Shown here: in pieces, positions 34,456 through 42,372 of the stretch
How positions within the stretch are numbered: the stretch's first letter is position 1
How the letters are laid out: each line of letters begins with the position of its first letter
From: Paenibacillus polysaccharolyticus
Lineage (GTDB): Bacteria > Bacillota > Bacilli > Paenibacillales > Paenibacillaceae
Assembly (NCBI RefSeq): GCF_900102085.1
Contig: NZ_FMVM01000022.1
Span: forward strand, 1-64,000
Direction: 5' to 3'
Length of the DNA: 64,000 bases
Notes under the pieces: generated by a model
What the model saw: only the letters and a program-made list of their open reading frames with translations
The model's database searches: none
What the model was told of the DNA's origin: nothing
Program-made: the position numbers and the translations under genes

Positions 34456-34632
34456 ATGAATAAACATTGGAAAAAGTACTTGTTTTTGTTTGCTCTGATC
34501 GTGCCGATCTCAGTAGGTACCATTTTTACGCTCCCATATCACCATCGATATATTGCAGTAGCTCTATTTCCACCTCTATTTTGGATGCTCTACTATTCAT
34601 GGATCACATTAGAAAGAAAACGGGATCGTTAG
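34456..34632 (+). CDS. Small membrane protein (58 residues) ahead of an ABC exporter
   Basis: MNKHWKKYLFLFALIVPISVG begins a basic start and a first membrane segment (about 8-27); a second covers about 33-51 (VALFPPLFWMLYYSWI), and the protein ends in a basic ERKRDR. GGAGG lies 11 bases upstream of the ATG. The ATPase gene begins 23 bases after its stop, so it belongs to the same operon. I recognise no family; it could be an accessory subunit of the transporter. It is short, but the membrane topology and ribosome site support coding. Confidence 0.65.
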   Translation: MNKHWKKYLFLFALIVPISVGTIFTLPYHHRYIAVALFPPLFWMLYYSWITLERKRDR

Positions 34633-34655
34633 TAAAGGGTGGTGGAAAGGTGACA

Positions 34656-35504
34656 ATGAAGGCGTTATTAACATTAAAAGAAGCTTCTAAGAAATACGGC
34701 GGCCGAGAAATTTTAACAGATGTATCGCTTGTGATTAGCCAAGGAGATTGCATTATTATAAGAGGAAACAACGGTTCCGGGAAAAGTACGATGCTCCGAA
34801 TGGTGAGTGGATTAATTCCATTAACGTCGGGTCAAAGGTTACTTGAGCATACGAATCTAGTGATTGGATATACCCCGGATCGATTATCGAAACTAAGGAT
34901 GACTTCGACGGAGTATCTGACACATATGGGCAGAATATCAGGTATGACTAAGAAAGAATTGAAAGAACGTATCAAGGAGTTGCATGATTTGTTTCGTCTT
35001 GAACAGAGTGATCAGTTGAAGATGAGTCATTTCTCAAAAGGAATGTTGCAGAAAACAAATGTAATGCAAGCTATGATTAAGCAGCCAGACCTTCTGGTAT
35101 TAGATGAGCCTTTCTCAGGATTGGATGAAGAGTCAACAGGGCATTTGCTACATTCTCTGAACAAAATTAAGGAAGAAGGGACATCGATTTTGGCAGCGGT
35201 GCACGATCCGTTATTAGCAAGTCAATTGGAAAGCAACACATACTGGATTCATCAAGGAAGACTGAGTAAGGAGAGTATACATACGTCTTCTGAGCAGAAG
35301 GTTGTATATTTTCAGCTGGAAGGCAGCATAGATTTAAGCGTTGTTGATCATCTTCTTGAATTTTTCCCCGATATTACATATAAAAGAAGTGAAAATGGTT
35401 ATATGGTCATGACTTTTATGTATAAAGATTATCGTAGTTTTTTACCCGAATTTATAAATAAAGGTGGAGAGATTGTTAGTCTAACGAGAAAGGAGCTAGG
35501 CTAA
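34656..35504 (+). CDS. ABC transporter ATP-binding protein
   Basis: A 282-residue ATPase. Walker A is GNNGSGKST, the signature motif is degenerate (MSHFSKGMLQK in place of LSGGQ), Walker B is LLVLDEPFSGLDEES and the H-loop reads AAVHDP. The first 200 residues are the nucleotide-binding domain; the last 80 form an accessory region. The pattern is that of drug, bacteriocin or CcmA-like exporters, not sugar importers. ATG at 34656 or GTG two codons earlier (34650) could be the start; the frame extends further upstream only by overlapping the small membrane gene. It overlaps the next gene by one base. Confidence 0.85.
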   Translation: MKALLTLKEASKKYGGREILTDVSLVISQGDCIIIRGNNGSGKSTMLRMVSGLIPLTSGQRLLEHTNLVIGYTPDRLSKLRMTSTEYLTHMGRISGMTKKELKERIKELHDLFRLEQSDQLKMSHFSKGMLQKTNVMQAMIKQPDLLVLDEPFSGLDEESTGHLLHSLNKIKEEGTSILAAVHDPLLASQLESNTYWIHQGRLSKESIHTSSEQKVVYFQLEGSIDLSVVDHLLEFFPDITYKRSENGYMVMTFMYKDYRSFLPEFINKGGEIVSLTRKELG

Positions 35505-36220
35505 TGATTTCATTACTGTCATATTTACATACTTGTTTCATGCGTTCTTATCGCTATGGTCCGGCTACTTTTGTATTTTTTATGGGGATTATTTTCGTAT
35601 ACAGTGTCGTTCCGAATCCAGTAATGGCTAGTTATGCATTTTCAACAACATTTATTTTTATTATTTCTGTTGTCATTTGTTATGCGTTGATTGATATGGA
35701 AACGACAAATCAGGAATCGGTTACGGTGTTGCATAGTGGCGGTTTGGTAAAACTTTATGTTGCGAAATTGTTATATTGCTGGCTTTTTACGATTCCACTC
35801 GCTCTGTATGCCGTTTCTTTCCCAGCCATTTTTCAAAAGTTTGATCGAACTCCGAGTGTTGAAGAGCTAGGCATGGCCCTGATTTATCATTTGGTTTCAT
35901 CTTGGCTTGGAATTGCTTTAGCCTGCTGGTTTAGTTCTAAGTTTGTTCGTTCCCGCGTCATGTCTTTTTTAATGCTGAGTGTGCTCATTGTTATTACACT
36001 TTCTGTGCAAGGTATAGAACAGATGTTGCCAGACGGATTTACACCAATGATTTATCTGTTGCCTCCTCTAAGTAGTACTATAGATGTGTTAATTAATTAT
36101 GATGCACAAAGTCTATTTAAGAAGCTAATGGTAATAATTATACCGCTCGTATATGGTGCGATTACAGCAGGATTATTTGTTTTAATGATTCACAGACGCA
36201 AGCTGGATGCAATGCATTGA
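35504..36220 (+). CDS. ABC transporter membrane subunit
   Basis: A 238-residue very hydrophobic protein with about six membrane segments (for example ATFVFFMGIIFVYSVVPNP, FIFIISVVICYALI, LIVITLSVQGIEQM and LMVIIIPLVYGAITAGLFVLMI). It is the membrane partner of the preceding ATPase; the start overlaps its stop (TAATG). I cannot assign a substrate. The operon of peptide, ATPase and membrane subunit resembles small self-protection or cofactor exporters. Confidence 0.8.
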   Translation: MISLLSYLHTCFMRSYRYGPATFVFFMGIIFVYSVVPNPVMASYAFSTTFIFIISVVICYALIDMETTNQESVTVLHSGGLVKLYVAKLLYCWLFTIPLALYAVSFPAIFQKFDRTPSVEELGMALIYHLVSSWLGIALACWFSSKFVRSRVMSFLMLSVLIVITLSVQGIEQMLPDGFTPMIYLLPPLSSTIDVLINYDAQSLFKKLMVIIIPLVYGAITAGLFVLMIHRRKLDAMH

Positions 36221-36312
36221 TATTCTCGTTCCACCTCTAGAGTCCTAGGAAGGAAGAAGCAATTATAAGCAAAACTTTCAATCCGCTCTGAGTTAGGTTT
36301 ATAATGGATAGT

Positions 36313-36341
36313 GGCTGCTGAGCAAGTCGGCGGCCTTTTTC
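36313..36341 (+). terminator. Terminator of the small ABC operon
   Basis: GGCTGCTGA (36313-36321) pairs with TCGGCGGCC (36327-36335) including two G-U pairs, followed by TTTTT. Confidence 0.75.
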
Positions 36342-36713
36342 TATTGAATAAGTTCAGGTAATTATGTCCAGTCGATGAAAAGCACTATATTAAACATTAA
36401 ATATAGAGTATGATTTTACAGCTGATTATGCTGGCAGAAAAGGTTACATCGGTTAAACGGGTTTGTAACTATTCTTGTCAATTATGAAGTTGTTTTGAGG
36501 CGTATAATGCTAAACGTAATCGTGAAATCACGAGAAAATATAAGTTAGATTCACAATCAATACAACTAAATCTATAGGCAGTTCGTCTTCTTTATGTTGT
36601 AAATGAAAGATGGAAGGTGCAATACGTATGTTAATAACAACTAGAATGAGCCAGTGTAACAGGATGCCCCGATCTCGATGGATGTGGACTCGCAGTAACA
36701 AGGAGGGGCGCGC
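36342..36713. other. Intergenic region upstream of the acyltransferase gene
   Basis: About 370 bases with no credible gene. TATAAT at 36503-36508 is a possible -10 but no -35 has acceptable spacing (TTGTCA at 36475 is 22 bases away). The leader to the start codon would be about 200 bases. No riboswitch family is recognised. Confidence 0.5.
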
Positions 36714-38810
36714 ATGTCACAATCAGTGAAAAAAAAGAGGCATATGAACGGACTGGATGGCTTACGAGCCATCGCGGTACTTGGCGTGATTGCTTATCAT
36801 TTAAATTTGGATTTCATTCCGGGCGGGCTGCTCGGTGTAGGTATATTTTTTGTTCTGTCAGGCTATCTGATTACCGATATTTTGTTATCCCAGTGGCGGG
36901 AACATGGGCGCATTGCGCTTGGAGATTTCTGGTTAAGGCGGTTTAGGCGGTTGTTGCCTGGCATGCTAACCATGACAGCGGTTGTGATGCTCTGGCTGTT
37001 ATGTACAGACTCGTCCCGGCTTGCTTCACTCAAAGGGGATATCTTATCCGGTGTTACGTACATAAGTAATTGGTGGTATATCTTTCACCATGTTTCGTAT
37101 TTTGAAAGTTTCGGTCCACCATCACCTTTTGGACATTTCTGGTCACTGGCTGTTGAGGAGCAGTTTTATCTGCTTTGGCCGCTTCTGTTAATTGCAGCGA
37201 TCGTTTTGTTCAAAAGAAAGGGATGGCTGGTCGTCTCCATTGTCGTTGCAGCTGAACTTTCAGCTGGCGCCATGGCCATCATGTACAACCCGGATCTGGA
37301 CCCGAGCCGTGTATATTATGGAACAGATACCCGTGCATTTGCCTTGCTTGCCGGGGCAGCGTTAGCTGTAGTCTGGCCAAGCCGGAAGCTGTCTGGCACA
37401 TTGCCTGCGATGAATCGACTCGTATTGGACGTATCAGGAATTGCTGCCTTAGCGGTGCTAATCTATATGATGCTGAATACGAGCGAATACGACTCGTTCC
37501 TGTATCAGGGGGGCATGGTGATACAAGCGATTGCCGCAACCCTGCTGGTGGCAGTACTTGCCCATCCTTCGTCTTTGCTGGCAAGGATTATTGGGGCAAA
37601 ACCATTGCGCTGGATTGGTGAACGTTCGTATGGAATATATCTGTGGCATTATCCGATTATTGTTCTGACCAGTCCTGTTGTAAATACAGGCGGTGCACAT
37701 CCTGTACGTATGTTGCTACAAGTCGTTGCAACGGTTGTACTTGCATCGATGTCGCTAAAATATATTGAAAACCCGATTCGTTATAACGGTTTTCGGGATT
37801 CCTTGTCAAAACTGTGGGGAAGAGGGCGTACCTCTTTCGTTCCCCGTCAGGTATGGTGGAAACGAACAGGCCTGCTGATGACGTTCCTGTTACTATGTTA
37901 TGCCATATCGCAGACGGTACTGCCAGTAGCAGCCAATTCAGATTCACATTCGGTGTCCCTGTCCACGGTGTTCAATGGCGAAAAGTCTGCTGAAGAAAAG
38001 GGTCAGGACGTTGTACCCGTTACAACAAAACCTTCGGATTCCGAGGAAAAGAATCCATCTGTTCAGTCAGGTACGGAGTCTACGTCAGACGGGAAAACGA
38101 ATGGGAGTCACAAGCCTGGAACTGCATCTACAGATGGGTCTAAATCGGCCAAGCCGGACGATTCATCCAACGATAGCCGGGATCAGGGCAACTCGCCCTC
38201 TAATCCTGACAATAATCCTGCTTCCAATTCATCTGATTCAGGAAACAAAGAAACCGACCCATCGGGTTCGAAACCAGATGAAGGCACAACCGATGCAACG
38301 GATTCAGGGGCAACGGATAAACCTGCGACACCTGTCACTAAGAATGAAAAAGTCCAATATACAATTATCGGAGATTCCGTTATTCTGGATGCCAAGCCTT
38401 ATCTGGAGCAGAGCATATCCGGCGTGTACGTAGATGGCCATGTCGGCCGTCAGATGTGGCAGGCTGGAGATGTGCTGAGGGATTTGAAGCGTAACAAGCA
38501 AATGGGCAATCAGGTGGTGCTTGAGCTTGGAACGAACGGTTCCTTTAATTCCAAAAATTTAAAGTCCGTACTTGATGGATTGAAGGATAAAACACGGGTT
38601 TATCTTGTCACGGTACGTGTGCCGCGTCCTTGGGAGCGAACGGTGAACAAGGCTCTGACGGATGCAGCCTCCAGTTACAGTAATGTTTCTCTTATTGATT
38701 GGAATCAGGCTAGTGAAGGGCACGACGAATATTTTGAAAAAGACGGGGTGCATCTGACCGCCGAAGGTTCTGAAGCTTTTGCAGCATTGGTGAAAAACAG
38801 TCTTCAATAA
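36714..38810 (+). CDS. oatA: Membrane acyltransferase-3 / SGNH fusion, OatA-like
   Basis: A 698-residue O-acetyltransferase of the OatA architecture. An N-terminal acyltransferase-3 domain with about 10-11 membrane segments starts NGLDGLRAIAVLGVIAYHL and contains the conserved FWSLAVEEQFYLLWPL and RWIGERSYGIYLWHYPI motifs. A Ser/Asp/Gly/Thr-rich linker (about residues 415-545) spans the wall side. The C-terminal extracellular SGNH esterase-like domain has IIGDSVILD, LELGTNG and the DGVHLTAEG catalytic Asp-His block. Such proteins move acetyl groups across the membrane to peptidoglycan or secondary wall polymers, often giving lysozyme resistance. AAGGAGGGG precedes the ATG. It is monocistronic. 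Confidence 0.9.
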   Translation: MSQSVKKKRHMNGLDGLRAIAVLGVIAYHLNLDFIPGGLLGVGIFFVLSGYLITDILLSQWREHGRIALGDFWLRRFRRLLPGMLTMTAVVMLWLLCTDSSRLASLKGDILSGVTYISNWWYIFHHVSYFESFGPPSPFGHFWSLAVEEQFYLLWPLLLIAAIVLFKRKGWLVVSIVVAAELSAGAMAIMYNPDLDPSRVYYGTDTRAFALLAGAALAVVWPSRKLSGTLPAMNRLVLDVSGIAALAVLIYMMLNTSEYDSFLYQGGMVIQAIAATLLVAVLAHPSSLLARIIGAKPLRWIGERSYGIYLWHYPIIVLTSPVVNTGGAHPVRMLLQVVATVVLASMSLKYIENPIRYNGFRDSLSKLWGRGRTSFVPRQVWWKRTGLLMTFLLLCYAISQTVLPVAANSDSHSVSLSTVFNGEKSAEEKGQDVVPVTTKPSDSEEKNPSVQSGTESTSDGKTNGSHKPGTASTDGSKSAKPDDSSNDSRDQGNSPSNPDNNPASNSSDSGNKETDPSGSKPDEGTTDATDSGATDKPATPVTKNEKVQYTIIGDSVILDAKPYLEQSISGVYVDGHVGRQMWQAGDVLRDLKRNKQMGNQVVLELGTNGSFNSKNLKSVLDGLKDKTRVYLVTVRVPRPWERTVNKALTDAASSYSNVSLIDWNQASEGHDEYFEKDGVHLTAEGSEAFAALVKNSLQ

Positions 38811-38920
38811 CCGAACGATTAACATATAGAATCCTTTAATACGAACTTATCCAGCTATTATATCTTTGAATCATGCAATACATGTTCAGCACATGCAGTA
38901 TACGTCCAATTTTAAAGTCT

Positions 38921-38987
38921 CTCCCTGAGAGCAATGGGATTGAAGTTAGTCTTGACTTCATGACATTGCCCAGGGAGGGCTTTTTTT
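38921..38987 (+). terminator. Long three-segment terminator hairpin
   Basis: CTCCCTG/CAGGGAG (38921-38927 and 38971-38977), GCAATG/CATTGC and TGAAGT/ACTTCA stack into one irregular stem separated by small internal loops, ending in seven T's. It separates the acyltransferase gene from the mannoside operon. Confidence 0.75.
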
Positions 38988-39048
38988 GATATGTAAACAG
39001 GGAACCGATATTATTCACCCCTGCATCCGTGGATCGTCACCTTACGTT

Positions 39049-39063
39049 ATGATAGCGTTACCA
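39049..39063. promoter_or_regulatory. Probable cre site of the mannoside operon
   Basis: TGATAGCGTTACCA (39050-39063) fits TGNNANCGNTNNCA fully. It lies just upstream of a possible -10 (TACAAT, 39066-39071) and about 40 bases before the binding-protein start, where CcpA would repress. Confidence 0.55.
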
Positions 39064-39104
39064 TTTACAATACAGATATTAAGTGCTCAAGGGGGAGTAT
39101 AACG

Positions 39105-40418
39105 ATGTGGAAAAAATGGTTTTCAGGCATAGCGGCACTAACCTTATTCGCCGTCATTTTGGCAGGGTGCTCAAGCGGTGATTCTTCCGAAGGTGGTAGC
39201 GGCAGTGACAAAGTCACCGTGACCATCTGGCATAACTGGACAGGGCAAGACGCTAAAGCGGTAGCGATGCGTAAAATTATTGAAGATTTCCGTACCGCGC
39301 ATCCAGATATCGAAGTGGTGGATGAAGGCTTGCCTACGGACGGTCTCAAAACAAGGTTACGTACGGTTGCAGCAGCCAATGAGATGCCGGATCTCTTCGT
39401 GATGTGGCCGGATGCAATGACCAAGGAGTTTGTAAAAGGAGATCTGTTGCAGCCGATCAACGCAGATCTGGATGCGAAGCCGGAATGGAAAGACAATTTT
39501 ATTCCGAATGCACTGGATGGATACACAGTAGATGGAAATATTTATTCCGTTCCGATGAATCTGGCGCCCAGCTCTTTTATTTATTACAATGAGGCACTCT
39601 TCAAAGAGAATAACGTAAAGGTTCCTGAAACGTGGACTGAATTGGAACAGGCGGTTGCTTCGTTTAACGAAAAAGGAATCATTCCGATGGCTCTCGGTAA
39701 TAAAACGAACTGGGTCGCCCAGTCTACCATTTTCAGTACGCTGGCTGATCGGGTGACGGGTACGGACTGGTTTTTGAAAGCCGTAGCTCAGGATGGTGCA
39801 AGTTTCACTGATCCGCAATTTGTTGAAGCGCTGAAGAAAATGCAGGAGCTTGGAAACATGAAGGCTTTTCAAGACGGATTCAACAGTATTGATGAAACCC
39901 AGATGATGCAACTTTATTTTCAAGGGAAAACGGCGATGGTCATGAACGGTGGGTGGGCGCTCGCCAACCTCGTTAACAATGCACCGGAAGAGGTGCTGAA
40001 AAATACACATATTACGATTTTGCCTCCAGTTGAAGGTGGCAAAGGTGAACCAAGAACAACATCAGGCGTTGTAGGAACGGGTCTTGGTGTTAGCAAAAAG
40101 TTGAGTGGTGCTCAAAAAGACGCCGCGATGGAGCTATTCTACGCCCTGGCTGGTCCGGACGGTCAAAAAGCTACGCTGGACAGCAGTACATTGGTCAGCT
40201 ATAAGATTGATCTGGATAAGTCCAAAGCTCATCCGTTGTTTGTAGAATTGTACGATCTAATGCAGGAAGTGAAGATTACGCCGGTATACGATTCCAAACT
40301 GGGATCGGCTACGGTTGAGGTGATTAATAACGGGTTACAGGAGCTGCTGATGGGCGGCAAAGCGGAAGATATTGCAGGCCGAATTCAGGCAGCTCAAGCG
40401 AATGCGATAAAACAATAG
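39105..40418 (+). CDS. Sugar ABC transporter substrate-binding lipoprotein (mannoside module)
   Basis: A 437-residue family 1 binding protein. The signal peptide ends in lipobox ILAGC and is followed by a short Ser/Gly tether and the binding domain (VTVTIWHNWTGQDAKAV, VPMNLAPSSFIYYNEALF, GGWALANLV). GGGGGAG lies upstream of the ATG. It is the first gene of an operon with two permeases, a YesM/YesN pair and a GH2 beta-mannosidase, so the ligand is probably a manno-oligosaccharide or a glycan-derived mannoside. That assignment is by context. Confidence 0.9.
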   Translation: MWKKWFSGIAALTLFAVILAGCSSGDSSEGGSGSDKVTVTIWHNWTGQDAKAVAMRKIIEDFRTAHPDIEVVDEGLPTDGLKTRLRTVAAANEMPDLFVMWPDAMTKEFVKGDLLQPINADLDAKPEWKDNFIPNALDGYTVDGNIYSVPMNLAPSSFIYYNEALFKENNVKVPETWTELEQAVASFNEKGIIPMALGNKTNWVAQSTIFSTLADRVTGTDWFLKAVAQDGASFTDPQFVEALKKMQELGNMKAFQDGFNSIDETQMMQLYFQGKTAMVMNGGWALANLVNNAPEEVLKNTHITILPPVEGGKGEPRTTSGVVGTGLGVSKKLSGAQKDAAMELFYALAGPDGQKATLDSSTLVSYKIDLDKSKAHPLFVELYDLMQEVKITPVYDSKLGSATVEVINNGLQELLMGGKAEDIAGRIQAAQANAIKQ

Positions 40419-40478
40419 GTTGTTTCCTGCTTCTGGGGCTGATTAACCTAACCTAAATAAAGTAAAGTACAGTTCATT

Positions 40479-40505
40479 CCCCTTCCCGGCAGGGGAGGGG
40501 TTTTT
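40479..40505 (+). terminator. Partial terminator between binding protein and permease genes
   Basis: CCCCTTCCC (40479-40487) pairs with GGGGAGGGG (40492-40500) around GGCA, followed by TTTTT. As the permeases lack an obvious promoter it is likely a leaky terminator that keeps binding-protein mRNA in excess. Confidence 0.8.
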
Positions 40506-40569
40506 AGATAAGAGATTAACGTCCGTTACCGGACAGATTAGAAAGGCAATACGAGGGGAAGTGAAGCCA

Positions 40570-41451
40570 TTGAACGCATTGCAAAGTCGGCGTTTTATTA
40601 TGCTGGGGCTTGCTCCGGCAGTTATTATCTATGCATTGTTTGTGTTTGTGCCTGTTGTGTGGTCTGCATATTACGGCTTTTTTAACTGGTCTGGCATTGG
40701 TGCATCGACATATATTGGCCTGAACAACTATGTGGAAATCTGGAATGACGCGATCTTTTGGCGGGCTTTGAAAAATAATGTCATTTTTGTGCTGGCTTCG
40801 GTGTTTGGTCAGATTCCATTAGCACTCATGTTGGCAGTTATGTTACACAAAAGCAACCCGCTCCAGCGCTTTCTGCGCTCGGCCGTATTTCTGCCGATGG
40901 TATTGTCAACCGTGGTCATCGGCATGATCTGGCAGTATATCTATCATCCACAGATCGGTATCTTGAATTTCCTGCTGGATGCACTAGGGCTGGAGAGCTG
41001 GAAGCTGCAATGGCTGTCCGATGCAAAGATCGCGATATTTTCTCTTGTGCCACCCTTGCTCTGGAGTTTTGTTGGACTGTATTTGATTATTTTCATCTCC
41101 GCTTTGCAGAACATCCCGGGTGAAATCCATGACGCAGCCAAAATAGATGGCGCATCTGGACTCCGCAAACTGGTTTCTATTTCTCTGCCGATGATTTGGG
41201 GCACGGTACAAGTTGCCATTATCTTATGTATTTCAGGTAGTCTGAAGTCCTTTGATCTGGTCTACATCATGACCAAAGGTGGACCAGCTCACGCAACGGA
41301 GTTGCTCGCTACGTATATGTATAACTCTACGTTTACAACGTACCGATATGGTTTTGGTAGTGCGATCTCTACAACGATTGTTCTGATTTCCTTGTTACTC
41401 ATCGGAACAAGCCAGTGGGTGACCAGTCGGAAGCGTAAAGAAAACGGATAG
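40570..41451 (+). CDS. Sugar ABC transporter permease, MalF type (mannoside module)
   Basis: About 293 residues with six membrane segments; IMLGLAPAVIIYALFVFVPVVW is the first. The EAA loop reads HDAAKIDGASGLRKLVSISLPM. Start choice is uncertain: GAGGGG is 11 bases before the TTG at 40570 but only two bases before the GTG at 40561, so I prefer the TTG. A 15-base gap separates it from the second permease gene. Confidence 0.88.
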   Translation: MNALQSRRFIMLGLAPAVIIYALFVFVPVVWSAYYGFFNWSGIGASTYIGLNNYVEIWNDAIFWRALKNNVIFVLASVFGQIPLALMLAVMLHKSNPLQRFLRSAVFLPMVLSTVVIGMIWQYIYHPQIGILNFLLDALGLESWKLQWLSDAKIAIFSLVPPLLWSFVGLYLIIFISALQNIPGEIHDAAKIDGASGLRKLVSISLPMIWGTVQVAIILCISGSLKSFDLVYIMTKGGPAHATELLATYMYNSTFTTYRYGFGSAISTTIVLISLLLIGTSQWVTSRKRKENG

Positions 41452-41466
41452 AAAGGAGGCACGCTC

Positions 41467-42342
41467 ATGCGAACAACACCTGTGACGATATCAACACCAA
41501 GAGGCCATGCAGGGCATTCCATTCGGCAGATTCGTAAAGGAATCTTTTGGACGCTGCTGACGGTCTATGGTATTTTAACATTGTATCCGTTTTATTGGCT
41601 TGTGATTAGTGCGTTCAAAACAAATGAGGATTTCTACAGCAGACCTTTTGGTCTACCGGCACACTGGAATGTGGCCAATTTTACAAATGCCTGGGAAAGC
41701 TCGAAGCTCGGAACGGCCTTTGGCAATTCACTAACCGTATCGATTGGCTCGCTGATCCTGACGCTGTTTATCGCGGCGCTGGCTTCATTCATTCTGGCAC
41801 GATTCCAGTTTCGCTGGAAAGGGCTGATTATGACGTTTTTCGTTGTAGGCATGCTCATTCCTATTCATAGTACACTTGTTCCGTTGTTTATTTTGATGAA
41901 ACAGATGTCCTTGCTCAATACGTATTGGGCTTTGATCTTGCCGTATACTGCGTTTGCCTTGCCAACGGCAATCTTTGTGTTGACAGCTTATCTGGTCAGC
42001 ATTCCGCGCGATATTGAAGAGGCCGCTTTTATGGATGGAACCGGACTTTGGGGACTTTTTACCAGAATTATGCTTCCCATGTCGCTTCCTGCACTGTCTA
42101 CGGTGACCATTTTGAGTTTTTTACATGCGTGGAACGACTTTTCCTTTGCCCTTGTATTTATTAATAAGACAGGATTGAAAACGTTACCGCTTGCCATTGC
42201 AAACTTTGCAGATGGATATCAGACCGATTATGGTCTAACGCTTGCTGCCATGACCCTATCGGTTATTCCTACGATCATTGTCTATTTAATCTTTCAGGAA
42301 CAGGTGATGAAGGGTATGACAGCAGGTGCAGTCAAAGGGTAA
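41467..42342 (+). CDS. Sugar ABC transporter permease, MalG type (mannoside module)
   Basis: A 291-residue partner permease with about six membrane segments, EAA loop EEAAFMDGTGLWGLFTRIMLPMS and the standard QVMKGMTAGAVKG end. AAAGGAGGC lies upstream of the ATG. The sensor kinase gene follows after 30 bases, tying transport and sensing into a single transcript. Confidence 0.9.
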   Translation: MRTTPVTISTPRGHAGHSIRQIRKGIFWTLLTVYGILTLYPFYWLVISAFKTNEDFYSRPFGLPAHWNVANFTNAWESSKLGTAFGNSLTVSIGSLILTLFIAALASFILARFQFRWKGLIMTFFVVGMLIPIHSTLVPLFILMKQMSLLNTYWALILPYTAFALPTAIFVLTAYLVSIPRDIEEAAFMDGTGLWGLFTRIMLPMSLPALSTVTILSFLHAWNDFSFALVFINKTGLKTLPLAIANFADGYQTDYGLTLAAMTLSVIPTIIVYLIFQEQVMKGMTAGAVKG

Positions 42343-42372
42343 GCGAGGGGCGCATCCAAAGGAGGAACAGAG

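Noticed and set aside
36475-36508. TTGTCA and TATAAT as a promoter for the acyltransferase gene
   Set aside because: Spacing of 22 bases is too long for a sigma-A promoter, so only the -10 was mentioned.
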